DNA from: Fidelibacterota bacterium
Lineage (GTDB): Bacteria > Fidelibacterota > UBA8477 > JABMPR01
Assembly: GCA_030596225.1 (NCBI GenBank)
Contig: JAUVKO010000032.1
Location: forward strand, 1 to 13,432
DNA: 13,432 bases
Direction of reading: 5' to 3'
The translations under genes and the position numbers were made by a program. Shown here in pieces: positions 7,622 to 13,432 of this stretch (its first letter is position 1; the number at the start of each line of letters is the position of its first letter). Under the pieces are notes generated by a model. The model was given only the letters and a program-made list of their open reading frames with translations, was not told the origin of the DNA and made no database searches.

Positions 7622-8156
7622 AAAGGAGTATTTTGTAATCTTATCAATGTTAAAATATCTGAGTATTTCGGCTCTTCTGGTTGTACTGGATCATGGTACC
7701 AAATATTGGGCTATGGTAGCTTTAAAGGGTCAACCGGCCTGGCCGCATGGATGGACCCTTTTTCGCTTTGATTATGCTGAGAACTATAACATGGCTTTTA
7801 GTATGTCATTCATACCCATGCCGCTGGTGAATACTCTGGCTGTCGGTGCTATGGGTTTATTATTTTATCTGCTTTGGGAGTATAAAGATAAACATGTATT
7901 GCCCAGTATCGGTCTGGCATTCATCCTTGGTGGGGCATTTGGGAATATCCCGGAGCGTTTGATTCGGGGTTTTGTGGTGGATTTTATCAGTGTAGACTGG
8001 CCGGATTGGCTGTTTTTTACTAGATGGCCCACCTTCAATATTGCTGACAGTGCCGTAAATGTGGGTATGGTACTCTATCTTGGGTATGTATTCTTCGTTG
8101 AAGGCAAAAAAAGCAAGATAACTGCCTCTGAAACACCACTAACTCATAACAACTAA
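7614..8156 (+). CDS. lspA: Lipoprotein signal peptidase (signal peptidase II)
   Basis: 180 aa from GTG 7614 or 169 aa from ATG 7647. LspA is an inner-membrane aspartyl protease that removes signal peptides from prolipoproteins. Hydrophobic spans lie near 14-34, 68-88, 98-112 and 145-161, fitting the four-helix topology. The catalytic aspartates are present: Asp123 (GFVVDFI) and Asp145 (TFNIADSAV). The GNxxDR motif reads GNIPER (110-115), with Glu for Asp, and the usual N-x-G-A-A-F-S reads NYNMAFS (57-63), so the enzyme is divergent outside the catalytic pair. Start choice is unsure. AAGGAG (7623-7628) sits upstream of ATG 7647 at a long spacing (18 nt), whereas GTG 7614 lies in the repeat element without a ribosome site, so I lean to the ATG. 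A gap of about 130 nt separates it from the rluD-like gene. The function call is good because both aspartates and the topology are kept. Confidence 0.88.
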   Translation: MVKKEYFVILSMLKYLSISALLVVLDHGTKYWAMVALKGQPAWPHGWTLFRFDYAENYNMAFSMSFIPMPLVNTLAVGAMGLLFYLLWEYKDKHVLPSIGLAFILGGAFGNIPERLIRGFVVDFISVDWPDWLFFTRWPTFNIADSAVNVGMVLYLGYVFFVEGKKSKITASETPLTHNN

Positions 8157-8233
8157 CTACTTCTCTTCATAAATCTTTCCATTTTAAGACCTGATGGTTA
8201 TATTTAGTACAGGCGATTTTTAAGTGCAACTAT

Positions 8234-8255
8234 TGGAATATTCCATTTTTATAAT
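8234..8255 (+). promoter_or_regulatory. Perfect 12-bp palindrome next to a TATAAT box, upstream of the rluD-like gene
   Basis: TGGAATATTCCA (8234-8245) is a perfect palindrome and a TATAAT follows at 8250-8255. A transcript starting near 8262 would leave a short leader before the rluD-like gene. No -35 box is found at the right distance. An operator overlapping a promoter is possible but unproven. The remainder of 8157-8279 holds nothing I recognise. Confidence 0.3.
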
Positions 8256-8279
8256 ACCCATTCGATGTAATAAATAGTC

Positions 8280-8293
8280 AGGAATAATTTATT
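8280..8293 (+). promoter_or_regulatory. Ribosome site placing an ATT start on the rluD-like gene
   Basis: AGGA (8280-8283) is followed after 7 nt by ATT (8291-8293), the first plausible initiator downstream of the in-frame stop TAA (8285-8287). No ATG, GTG or TTG occurs in this frame until ATG 8495, which lies behind the S4 domain. CTG at 8294 (10 nt spacing) is the second choice. Confidence 0.45.
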
Positions 8294-9298
8294 CTGCTAA
8301 GCAAAGCTGAACCATACAACTCCACTACTGAGACATTTGAGATTGTTATCGATCCTCTCCAGAAACCAGTTCGTCTCGACAAATTTCTGGCAACCCGCTT
8401 ACCATCGCATATCACGCGTAATCAGGTTCAGATATTACTGAGATCCGGGAAGATCAAGGTTGATGATAAAGCGGCGAAAGCCAGCCACCTGATCATGCCG
8501 GGCGAACAGGTAAACGTGGAATATGATATTCCCTATGCACCCACCCTGTACGGAGAGAATATTGCGCTGGATATTGTTTATGAGGACGATTATCTGATCG
8601 TTATTAATAAGCCGGCAGGTCTCATTGTCCATCCCGGTGCCGGGAATGCAACGGGAACCCTGGTCAATGCGCTCATTTACCATTGTGAACACCTCTCCAA
8701 CGAAAATGGTCTTTTACGTCCAGGGATCGTTCATCGCCTGGATAAGGATACGTCGGGTCTGCTGATCTCTGCCAAGGATAACAGTGTTCATGCCAATTTG
8801 AGAAGTCAATTCTCTAAACGAACTATCGAGAAATATTATTATGCTCTGGTTTGGGGAAACTTCCCTGATGATCAGGGAGAAATTGATGCACCCATAGGAA
8901 GATCCCCGAAAAACCGGAAGAAATTCACTGTCATCGAAAGTGGTCGACCCTCATTAACGCGTTATGAAGTTCTGGAGCGGTTTGAGTTCCTGACTCTGGT
9001 GCGGGTCAAGTTGGAAACAGGTCGAACCCATCAGATCCGCGTGCATATGACCCATACAAATCATCCGGTGTTTGGTGACCCTTATTATGGTGGACGTAAT
9101 TCTAAGATCATCACGCTGAATATGCGTAACCGGCAGTTAGCCGCGCGGCTTTTAGGAATGTTGAATCGCCAGGCACTCCATGCCCGCAGACTGGTTTTCT
9201 GGCACCCAATTACTAAGAAAGCCATGGATCTTAAAGCGCCTTTACATGAGGATTTTGAACAAGTGTTGGCTGTTTTGAGAACAGAGAGCAAATTCTAA
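8291..9298 (+). CDS. 23S rRNA pseudouridine synthase, RluA/RluD family, non-canonical start
   Basis: 335 aa if started at ATT 8291. It isomerises specific uridines in 23S rRNA (RluD: positions 1911, 1915 and 1917 in E. coli). An S4 RNA-binding domain spans about 28-75 (VRLDKFLATRL...RNQVQILLRSGKIKVDD). The catalytic domain has VINKPAGLIVHPG (about 104-116), the active-site motif HRLDKDTSG with catalytic Asp151, and RTHQIRVHM (245-253). Starting at ATG 8495 would delete the whole S4 domain and leave 267 aa; the clear S4 translation upstream shows the gene really begins near 8291. ATT initiation, a base error in the read, or a start mutation are the options. Its TAA overlaps the ATG of the next gene by one base (TAATG), a sign of translational coupling. 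An N-terminal S4 domain fits RluD/RluC-type members better than RluA; the exact target is inferred. Confidence 0.92.
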   Translation: MLLSKAEPYNSTTETFEIVIDPLQKPVRLDKFLATRLPSHITRNQVQILLRSGKIKVDDKAAKASHLIMPGEQVNVEYDIPYAPTLYGENIALDIVYEDDYLIVINKPAGLIVHPGAGNATGTLVNALIYHCEHLSNENGLLRPGIVHRLDKDTSGLLISAKDNSVHANLRSQFSKRTIEKYYYALVWGNFPDDQGEIDAPIGRSPKNRKKFTVIESGRPSLTRYEVLERFEFLTLVRVKLETGRTHQIRVHMTHTNHPVFGDPYYGGRNSKIITLNMRNRQLAARLLGMLNRQALHARRLVFWHPITKKAMDLKAPLHEDFEQVLAVLRTESKF

Positions 9299-10221
9299 TG
9301 GACTCAATGCTGCACAAATATATTGAAGATTTTCTCACTTGGTTAGAGGTGGAAAAGCGTTACTCACCAGAGACGTTGCGTGGTTATCAAATAGATCTAA
9401 ACCAGTTTTGCCGCTTTCTGAAAGATCATGATTCGGAGTGTTTGAGTCAGCCTGATCAGATCGATCGAGGAGTGATTCGCAGCTTTTTAGGTCATCTTTC
9501 CGGAGAATTAGGGCAACAACCCCGTTCTGTTGCCAGGAAGCTGGCGGCACTTAAGTCTCTTTTTAAATATTTGCAGCGTGAGGGATTTGTGACCTTGAAC
9601 ATTGCAGCTTACGTGCATACACCCAAACTTCCAGGTGTAATACCCAGTTATTTATCGGAGAATCAGATTGTAGCTGTGATTGAGAAACTGGGTGAATCAG
9701 ATAGTTGGATGGGTAAGCGGGATCTGGCTATCGTAGAATTGTTCTATTCTACCGGGATGCGAGTTTCTGAGCTTGCTCGACTCACACCGGCTGATTTGAA
9801 TGTAAGTAAGGGAACGGTAACAGTCTTGGGAAAAGGGTCTAAACAACGAGTCATTCCTGTTGGACAATATGCCTGGGAGGCTATTGAGAACTATCAGTAT
9901 GCAACAAAACATAAATATGGTCAACGCGAGAGTGACCTGCCCTTATTTCTTGGCAAGGGTGGTAGAGCTTTAGGACAAAATGGAATTCGTTTGCGGGTAA
10001 AAATGGCAATCAAAACAATTGCTGAATTAAAAAAAATGAGTCCGCATGTTTTACGCCACACATTTGCCACCCACCTGCTCAATGCAGGAGCAGATCTCAT
10101 GGCTTTAAAAGACCTGCTTGGTCATGCGAACTTGTCCACTACTCAGGTGTATACACATGTGCAAGTTGACAAAATGAAAAAAGCATTTCAAATGGCCCAT
10201 CCCAGGGCCGGGAAAAAGTAA
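9298..10221 (+). CDS. Tyrosine site-specific recombinase, XerC/XerD-like
   Basis: 307 aa. In the Xer family two recombinases act at dif to resolve chromosome dimers at division. The N-terminal SAM-like core-binding domain (about 4-93) is followed by the catalytic domain (about 118-300). All six active-site residues are visible: Arg155 (TGMRVSEL), Lys179 (LGKGSKQR), His250 and Arg253 (HVLRHTFATH), His276 (LGHANLSTTQ) and the nucleophile Tyr285 (VYTHV). The length matches XerC/XerD (about 300 aa) rather than a phage integrase, which usually carries an extra arm-binding domain. The ATG overlaps the preceding stop by one base, and hpf follows 36 nt after it. The housekeeping setting and absence of att repeats argue against a mobile element. 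XerC versus XerD (or a single-Xer system) cannot be settled. Confidence 0.93.
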   Translation: MDSMLHKYIEDFLTWLEVEKRYSPETLRGYQIDLNQFCRFLKDHDSECLSQPDQIDRGVIRSFLGHLSGELGQQPRSVARKLAALKSLFKYLQREGFVTLNIAAYVHTPKLPGVIPSYLSENQIVAVIEKLGESDSWMGKRDLAIVELFYSTGMRVSELARLTPADLNVSKGTVTVLGKGSKQRVIPVGQYAWEAIENYQYATKHKYGQRESDLPLFLGKGGRALGQNGIRLRVKMAIKTIAELKKMSPHVLRHTFATHLLNAGADLMALKDLLGHANLSTTQVYTHVQVDKMKKAFQMAHPRAGKK

Positions 10222-10257
10222 AATGTTCGTTAATCATCATATAAACTGGAGGAGCCA

Positions 10258-10590
10258 ATGAGGGTAAACATCGTCGCCAGGCATTTTGACATTTCAGAGA
10301 AGACTCGGGGCTATATTCAAGCAGAGGTAGACCATCGACTGGAACCTGTTTTTGATCGGATTGTTAATTGTAAGATGATCGTTGAAAAGATAAAGAAGAA
10401 TTATATTGCCGAGGTGGTTTTAAATGTGCCCGGCGATACCATGACGGCGAAGGAAACTTCAGAGGATCTAACAAAATCTGTTGATTTTGTAGTAAAAAAG
10501 ATGCGCAAACAACTCACTAAGCATAAAAATAAATGGAAACGTCCGGTTGACCCTGATAAACAGTTTGTAGAATCTTCAGAAATGGAGTAA
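10258..10590 (+). CDS. hpf: Ribosome hibernation promoting factor, short form (HPF/RaiA family)
   Basis: 110 aa. HPF/YfiA proteins bind the 30S decoding centre in starved cells and silence ribosomes. The fold is visible as N-terminal strand VNIVARHFDIS (3-13), helix EKTRGYIQAEVDHRLEPVFDR, strands CKMIVEKIKKNYIAEVVLNV (38-57), then AKETSEDLTKSVDFVVKKMRKQLTKHKNK (64-92), the last helix with its basic end being typical. The long-form C-terminal dimerisation domain is absent, so by family knowledge it would act like the short HPF/YfiA type. A short acidic tail (ESSEME) ends the protein. A strong ribosome site (GGAGGAG, 10248-10254) precedes the ATG, suggesting higher translation than its neighbours. 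It is the fourth gene of the lspA-to-nucleotidylyltransferase run. Identity is confident; HPF versus YfiA naming is arbitrary. Confidence 0.92.
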   Translation: MRVNIVARHFDISEKTRGYIQAEVDHRLEPVFDRIVNCKMIVEKIKKNYIAEVVLNVPGDTMTAKETSEDLTKSVDFVVKKMRKQLTKHKNKWKRPVDPDKQFVESSEME

Positions 10591-10613
10591 ATGGGACAAG
10601 AAAGTAAATAGAA

Positions 10614-11573
10614 ATGAGACCTGAAGAAAAAAGACAAGAAATCATTGTCGGTATTGTCGTACTGATCATCCTGGCCGCCACGGTCATGGGTATTATGTGG
10701 GGAAAAAAATATGATATCTTTTCCTCAAGAAGTTACTACACAGTTCGGGTTGCCCGGGCCAGCGGTTTGCAGGAAGGCGACCCGGTTACTGTATCCGGTG
10801 TCCCTAAAGGAGTCGTTGATGATTTTATCATTAGAGAGGACTCCGTTGATGTCATTATTGGTGTAGATAAAGACATAACGCTCTATAGTGATGCAAATGC
10901 CATCATCTCAAATATGGAGCTGCTGGGTTCGAAAAAAGTCGAAGTGAATCCTGGAAGATCAGGAGTTCGATTGGTAGAGAATGGTATCTTCAGGGGTACC
11001 TTTGCCGGTGGTCTGGAAGATATTTTTGAAACAACCGGAGCCATTTCCACCGATTTTAAAACCCTGCTTGGCAATTTTAATAAAACTCTGGTACTCTTAA
11101 ATCAATCAATGGAAGAAGATGTACAGGCAAGTCTTCACACGATTCACAATACAGCCCTGCTTATCGATTCGTTGATGTCAGCTGACATTAAGCCGGGGAT
11201 ATCAGCCATGAAAAGTGCTTTGCAAGAGACAGAAAACATGGTGGTTACTAAACGAGAAGATATTGACCTTATCATTAGCAAGTTGAAAAAAGTATCCAAT
11301 ACTTTGAACGAGGTGGTTGATAAAAATAAGGACAAACTGAACCAATCATTAACAAATCTTGATAAGATCGGAGAAGATTTCAGTCTCTTGGGCAAGCGGT
11401 TGAAAGATCCCAAAACCAGTCTGGGGAAATTGACCACATCGGATTCCCTATACCAAAGGCTGGATAGTATAACCGTGAACATCAATGCCATTGTTAAAGA
11501 GCTCCGGGAGAATCCCAAAAAATATCTGGAACATGTCAACATCAACGTGGATATGTTTGGCGGGGGTAAATAG
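10614..11573 (+). CDS. MCE/MlaD-family lipid-transport substrate-binding protein
   Basis: 319 aa. MlaD/MCE proteins anchor to the inner membrane and form hexameric rings that move phospholipids across the periplasm, normally with an ABC permease (MlaE) and ATPase (MlaF). One N-terminal membrane helix (about 9-29) follows a charged start (MRPEEKRQE). A single MCE domain lies at about 40-115, with SGLQEGDPVTVSGVPKGVV (50-68) and the closing ELLGSKKVEVNPG (102-114). The remaining 200 residues are mostly helical and probably coiled coil, with a Lys/Asp/Asn-rich stretch (about 225-275) and the end GGGK, longer than E. coli MlaD (about 183 aa) and closer to PqiB- or Mce-like tails. Neither mlaE nor mlaF adjoins; hpf lies 23 nt upstream and a nucleotidylyltransferase 3 nt downstream. 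Partner subunits must be elsewhere. Family confident, cargo unknown. Confidence 0.9.
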   Translation: MRPEEKRQEIIVGIVVLIILAATVMGIMWGKKYDIFSSRSYYTVRVARASGLQEGDPVTVSGVPKGVVDDFIIREDSVDVIIGVDKDITLYSDANAIISNMELLGSKKVEVNPGRSGVRLVENGIFRGTFAGGLEDIFETTGAISTDFKTLLGNFNKTLVLLNQSMEEDVQASLHTIHNTALLIDSLMSADIKPGISAMKSALQETENMVVTKREDIDLIISKLKKVSNTLNEVVDKNKDKLNQSLTNLDKIGEDFSLLGKRLKDPKTSLGKLTTSDSLYQRLDSITVNINAIVKELRENPKKYLEHVNINVDMFGGGK

Positions 11574-11576
11574 ACA

Positions 11577-12554
11577 ATGAGAGCTGTAATACCTGCCGCA
11601 GGTATTGGGAAACGTCTGCGACCACACACTCTGAATGTTCCCAAAGTGATGATGAATTTGGCAGGCAAGCGTTTGATCGGCCATGTATTGGAAGCTGTTG
11701 AGTCTGCCGGTGTTACTTCTGTCTCTATTATTGTTGGATATAAGGGTGAACAGGTAGAGGAGTATGTCAATCGATTTTACTCACACCTGCGTCTTGATTT
11801 TCCATTCCAGGAAGAACGTAAAGGTCTGGGCCATGCCGTGCTCCAGGGTTTGGAGGATAAAGATGAAGGCGTCCTCATCTTACTAGGAGACACTGTTTTT
11901 GATGTGGATTTTAAGGATTTTGCCAACAATGGCAATAATGCCATTGCAGTGGTGAAGGTGAAAGATCCACGTCGTTTTGGTGTTGCTGAAGTAGATTCAC
12001 AAAACTACGTGGAAAGGTTGGTTGAAAAGCCGGAAGAGCCAAAATCTGACCTGGCTTTAGCTGGTATGTACTACATTAAAGACCAACGGATTTTGAAGGC
12101 AGCTATAGAAAAACTCATTGCTGACGATATAAAGACCCGCGACGAATATCAGTTGACGGACGCTCTACAATTGATGATTAATAGTGGTGAAAAAATTCGA
12201 GCTGTTGAGATCAATGGTTGGTATGATTGTGGTACGAAAGAATCCCTGTTAAGTTCTCATCGCTTCCTGTTAGACCATACTCTGACAACGGTTCATGCGA
12301 AAGATTCTATCATTCTTCCACCTGTTTTTATCCATTCGGAAGCGAAGGTGGTTAATTCGGTCATTGGTCCTAATGTGACCATTGATAAGGGAGCAGAAAT
12401 AAGCGGAGCTATTATAACTGAGACTATTGTTGGTAAAGGGTCAATGATTAAAAATATGATCCTTAGCCACTCACTTATTGGTGATCATTCCATTGCGGAG
12501 AACCAAGCGAGGGCAATCAACGTAGGGGATTATTCAGAGCTCAAATTGAATTGA
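11577..12554 (+). CDS. Sugar-1-phosphate nucleotidylyltransferase (glucose-1-phosphate thymidylyl/uridylyltransferase-like)
   Basis: 325 aa. Enzymes of this family join a sugar-1-phosphate to an NTP, giving an NDP-sugar for cell-surface polysaccharide. The nucleotide-binding signature VIPAAGIGKRLRPHT (4-18) plus VPKVMM (21-26) is intact. Further landmarks are EERKGLGHAVL (79-89), metal-binding LLGDT (102-106), RFGVAEVD (133-140), the EKP motif (150-152) and GWYDCGT (214-220). About 247-305 looks like left-handed beta-helix hexapeptides (VIGPNVTIDKGAEI, IIGD-like turns), as in long RmlA/StrD or GlmU-type proteins. There is no acetyltransferase-length C-terminus as in GlmU (about 450 aa). The ATG is 3 nt after the mlaD-like stop, with a G-rich site (GGGGG) in that gene's end, so co-translation is likely. 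The sugar and nucleotide cannot be read from sequence; glucose-1-phosphate with dTTP or UTP is the best guess. Confidence 0.88.
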   Translation: MRAVIPAAGIGKRLRPHTLNVPKVMMNLAGKRLIGHVLEAVESAGVTSVSIIVGYKGEQVEEYVNRFYSHLRLDFPFQEERKGLGHAVLQGLEDKDEGVLILLGDTVFDVDFKDFANNGNNAIAVVKVKDPRRFGVAEVDSQNYVERLVEKPEEPKSDLALAGMYYIKDQRILKAAIEKLIADDIKTRDEYQLTDALQLMINSGEKIRAVEINGWYDCGTKESLLSSHRFLLDHTLTTVHAKDSIILPPVFIHSEAKVVNSVIGPNVTIDKGAEISGAIITETIVGKGSMIKNMILSHSLIGDHSIAENQARAINVGDYSELKLN

Positions 12555-12559
12555 AAAAT

Positions 12560-12586
12560 GACTCTCAATTTTTTAAAATGAGAGTC
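12560..12586 (+). terminator. Hairpin between the nucleotidylyltransferase gene and metK
   Basis: GACTCTCA (12560-12567) and TGAGAGTC (12579-12586) form a perfect 8-bp stem around an 11-nt A/T loop, 5 nt after the upstream stop codon. What follows is AT-rich but not a T-run, so it could be a weak terminator, an mRNA end protector or an attenuator before metK. On the minus strand a T-run follows the stem, but no gene reads in that direction. Confidence 0.45.
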
Positions 12587-12616
12587 TTAGATAATTAAAT
12601 ATATCGAGAAGGAACT

Positions 12617-13432
12617 ATGTCATACTTATTTTCATCTGAATCTGTTACCGAAGGTCACCCTGATAAAATTGCTGATCAAATTTCCGACGCCATTCTGGAT
12701 GCAATATTAGAAAAGGATGCCGGGGGGCGTGTAGCGTGTGAAACTTTTGTAACAACAGGGTTGGTCATAGTAGGTGGAGAAATTACCACCTCCGCCTATG
12801 TTGATATCCAAAGAATTGTTCGCGGCACAATTAAACGCATTGGTTACACCGATTCCATGATGGGTTTCGACTATAAAACCTGTGCCGTTTTGGTTTCTAT
12901 TGATAAGCAATCCCCTGATATCTCCCGTGGAGTGGATGATGATAAGAACCACGAACAAGGTGCCGGTGATCAGGGAATGATGTTTGGTTATGCAACGGAT
13001 GAAACCGAGGCTTATATGCCCATGCCCATTCATTTAGCCAATGCATTGACAAAACGTCTTGCCGAAGTTCGTAAAGAAGGGATTTTGCCATATCTGCGAC
13101 CAGATGGGAAATCACAAGTTACGGTTCAGTACAATTCTGAAACCAATAAGCCTGAAGCCATTACAGCTGTAGTGATCTCGAATCAACATGAAGATGGAGT
13201 TGATGTACAGGGTGAAATGTTTAGCGATATTGTTGAACATGTTATCAAGCCAACATTACCTCCAGAATTAGTAAACTATAAAACAGTGAAGATATTTGTC
13301 AATCCCACAGGTCGTTTTGTTGTGGGAGGTCCACAGGGTGATGCCGGTCTGACCGGACGCAAGATCATCGTGGACACTTATGGTGGGTATGCTCCTCATG
13401 GTGGTGGAGCTTTTTCGGGAAAAGATCCCAGT
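12617..13432 (+). CDS. metK: S-adenosylmethionine synthetase (3' end outside window)
   Basis: 272 codons are visible of a protein usually near 390 aa. MetK makes S-adenosylmethionine from methionine and ATP and is a cytosolic tetramer. Signatures: ESVTEGHPDK (8-17) near the ATP site, the methionine/ATP motif GAGDQGMMFGYA (115-126), and the glycine-rich GGGAFSGKDPS (262-272) at the window edge. The start ATG has AAGGA (12609-12613) just upstream and the product begins MSYLFSSESVTEG, typical for the family. A hairpin precedes it; the 62-nt spacer is too short for SAM-I and has no match to SAM-II that I can see. In this window it is the likely source of methyl groups for cellular methyltransferases, but there is no evidence that it works with the corrinoid pair. 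No frameshift in the visible part. Confidence 0.97.
   Translation, partial: MSYLFSSESVTEGHPDKIADQISDAILDAILEKDAGGRVACETFVTTGLVIVGGEITTSAYVDIQRIVRGTIKRIGYTDSMMGFDYKTCAVLVSIDKQSPDISRGVDDDKNHEQGAGDQGMMFGYATDETEAYMPMPIHLANALTKRLAEVRKEGILPYLRPDGKSQVTVQYNSETNKPEAITAVVISNQHEDGVDVQGEMFSDIVEHVIKPTLPPELVNYKTVKIFVNPTGRFVVGGPQGDAGLTGRKIIVDTYGGYAPHGGGAFSGKDPS

Noticed and set aside
9298..10221. Tyrosine recombinase as a sign of an integrated mobile element
   Set aside because: It has core Xer length, is translationally coupled to the rluD-like gene, and sits among housekeeping genes with no att-like flanking repeats.
11144..11770. Long antisense open frame (208 codons, minus strand) across the mlaD-like and nucleotidylyltransferase genes
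   Set aside because: It is a shadow of two well-supported plus-strand genes, spans their boundary and its translation resembles no family I know.

Overview
The window is a gene-dense stretch of ordinary bacterial chromosome with moderate GC. It holds ten recognisable genes plus a 5'-truncated one at the left edge; the last gene runs off the right edge. No tRNA, rRNA, CRISPR array, transposase or prophage gene was seen. An HtrA protease with a signal peptide, lipoprotein signal peptidase and an MCE/MlaD protein indicate a diderm (Gram-negative-type) cell. The long eukaryote-like IleRS and the gene set would fit an uncultured FCB-type lineage such as Marinimicrobia or a neighbour, but this is an impression and not a demonstrated placement.

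Left part (1-2548): the 3' end of a sensor histidine kinase on the + strand faces a two-gene minus-strand operon. That operon encodes a uroporphyrinogen-decarboxylase-family methyltransferase and its cognate corrinoid protein, joined TAA-ATG with no gap. The pair looks like a methyl-transfer module of unknown methyl donor. A divergent promoter region (about 2501-2648) separates it from htrA.

Middle (2649-7621): a DegP/DegQ-type periplasmic protease ends at a strong intrinsic terminator. A 26-bp dyad, a sigma-70-like promoter and ileS follow. The IleRS has the HIGH signature rearranged to GVHH, an altered class-I active site that I consider the most interesting point of the window. Behind ileS lies a short intergenic element with inverted CACAGA-type repeats.

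Right part (7614-13432): co-directional lspA, an rluD-like pseudouridine synthase, a xerC/xerD-like recombinase, short hpf, an mlaD-like gene, a sugar-1-phosphate nucleotidylyltransferase and metK (partial). From the rluD-like gene to the nucleotidylyltransferase the spacing is tight (1-nt overlap, 36, 23 and 3 nt), so co-transcription is likely. The rluD-like gene has no ATG, GTG or TTG upstream of its S4 domain and probably starts at ATT.

I see no convincing new multi-gene system. The candidates worth checking are the GVHH IleRS, the non-canonical rluD start, the repeat element and the orphan methyltransferase/corrinoid pair.
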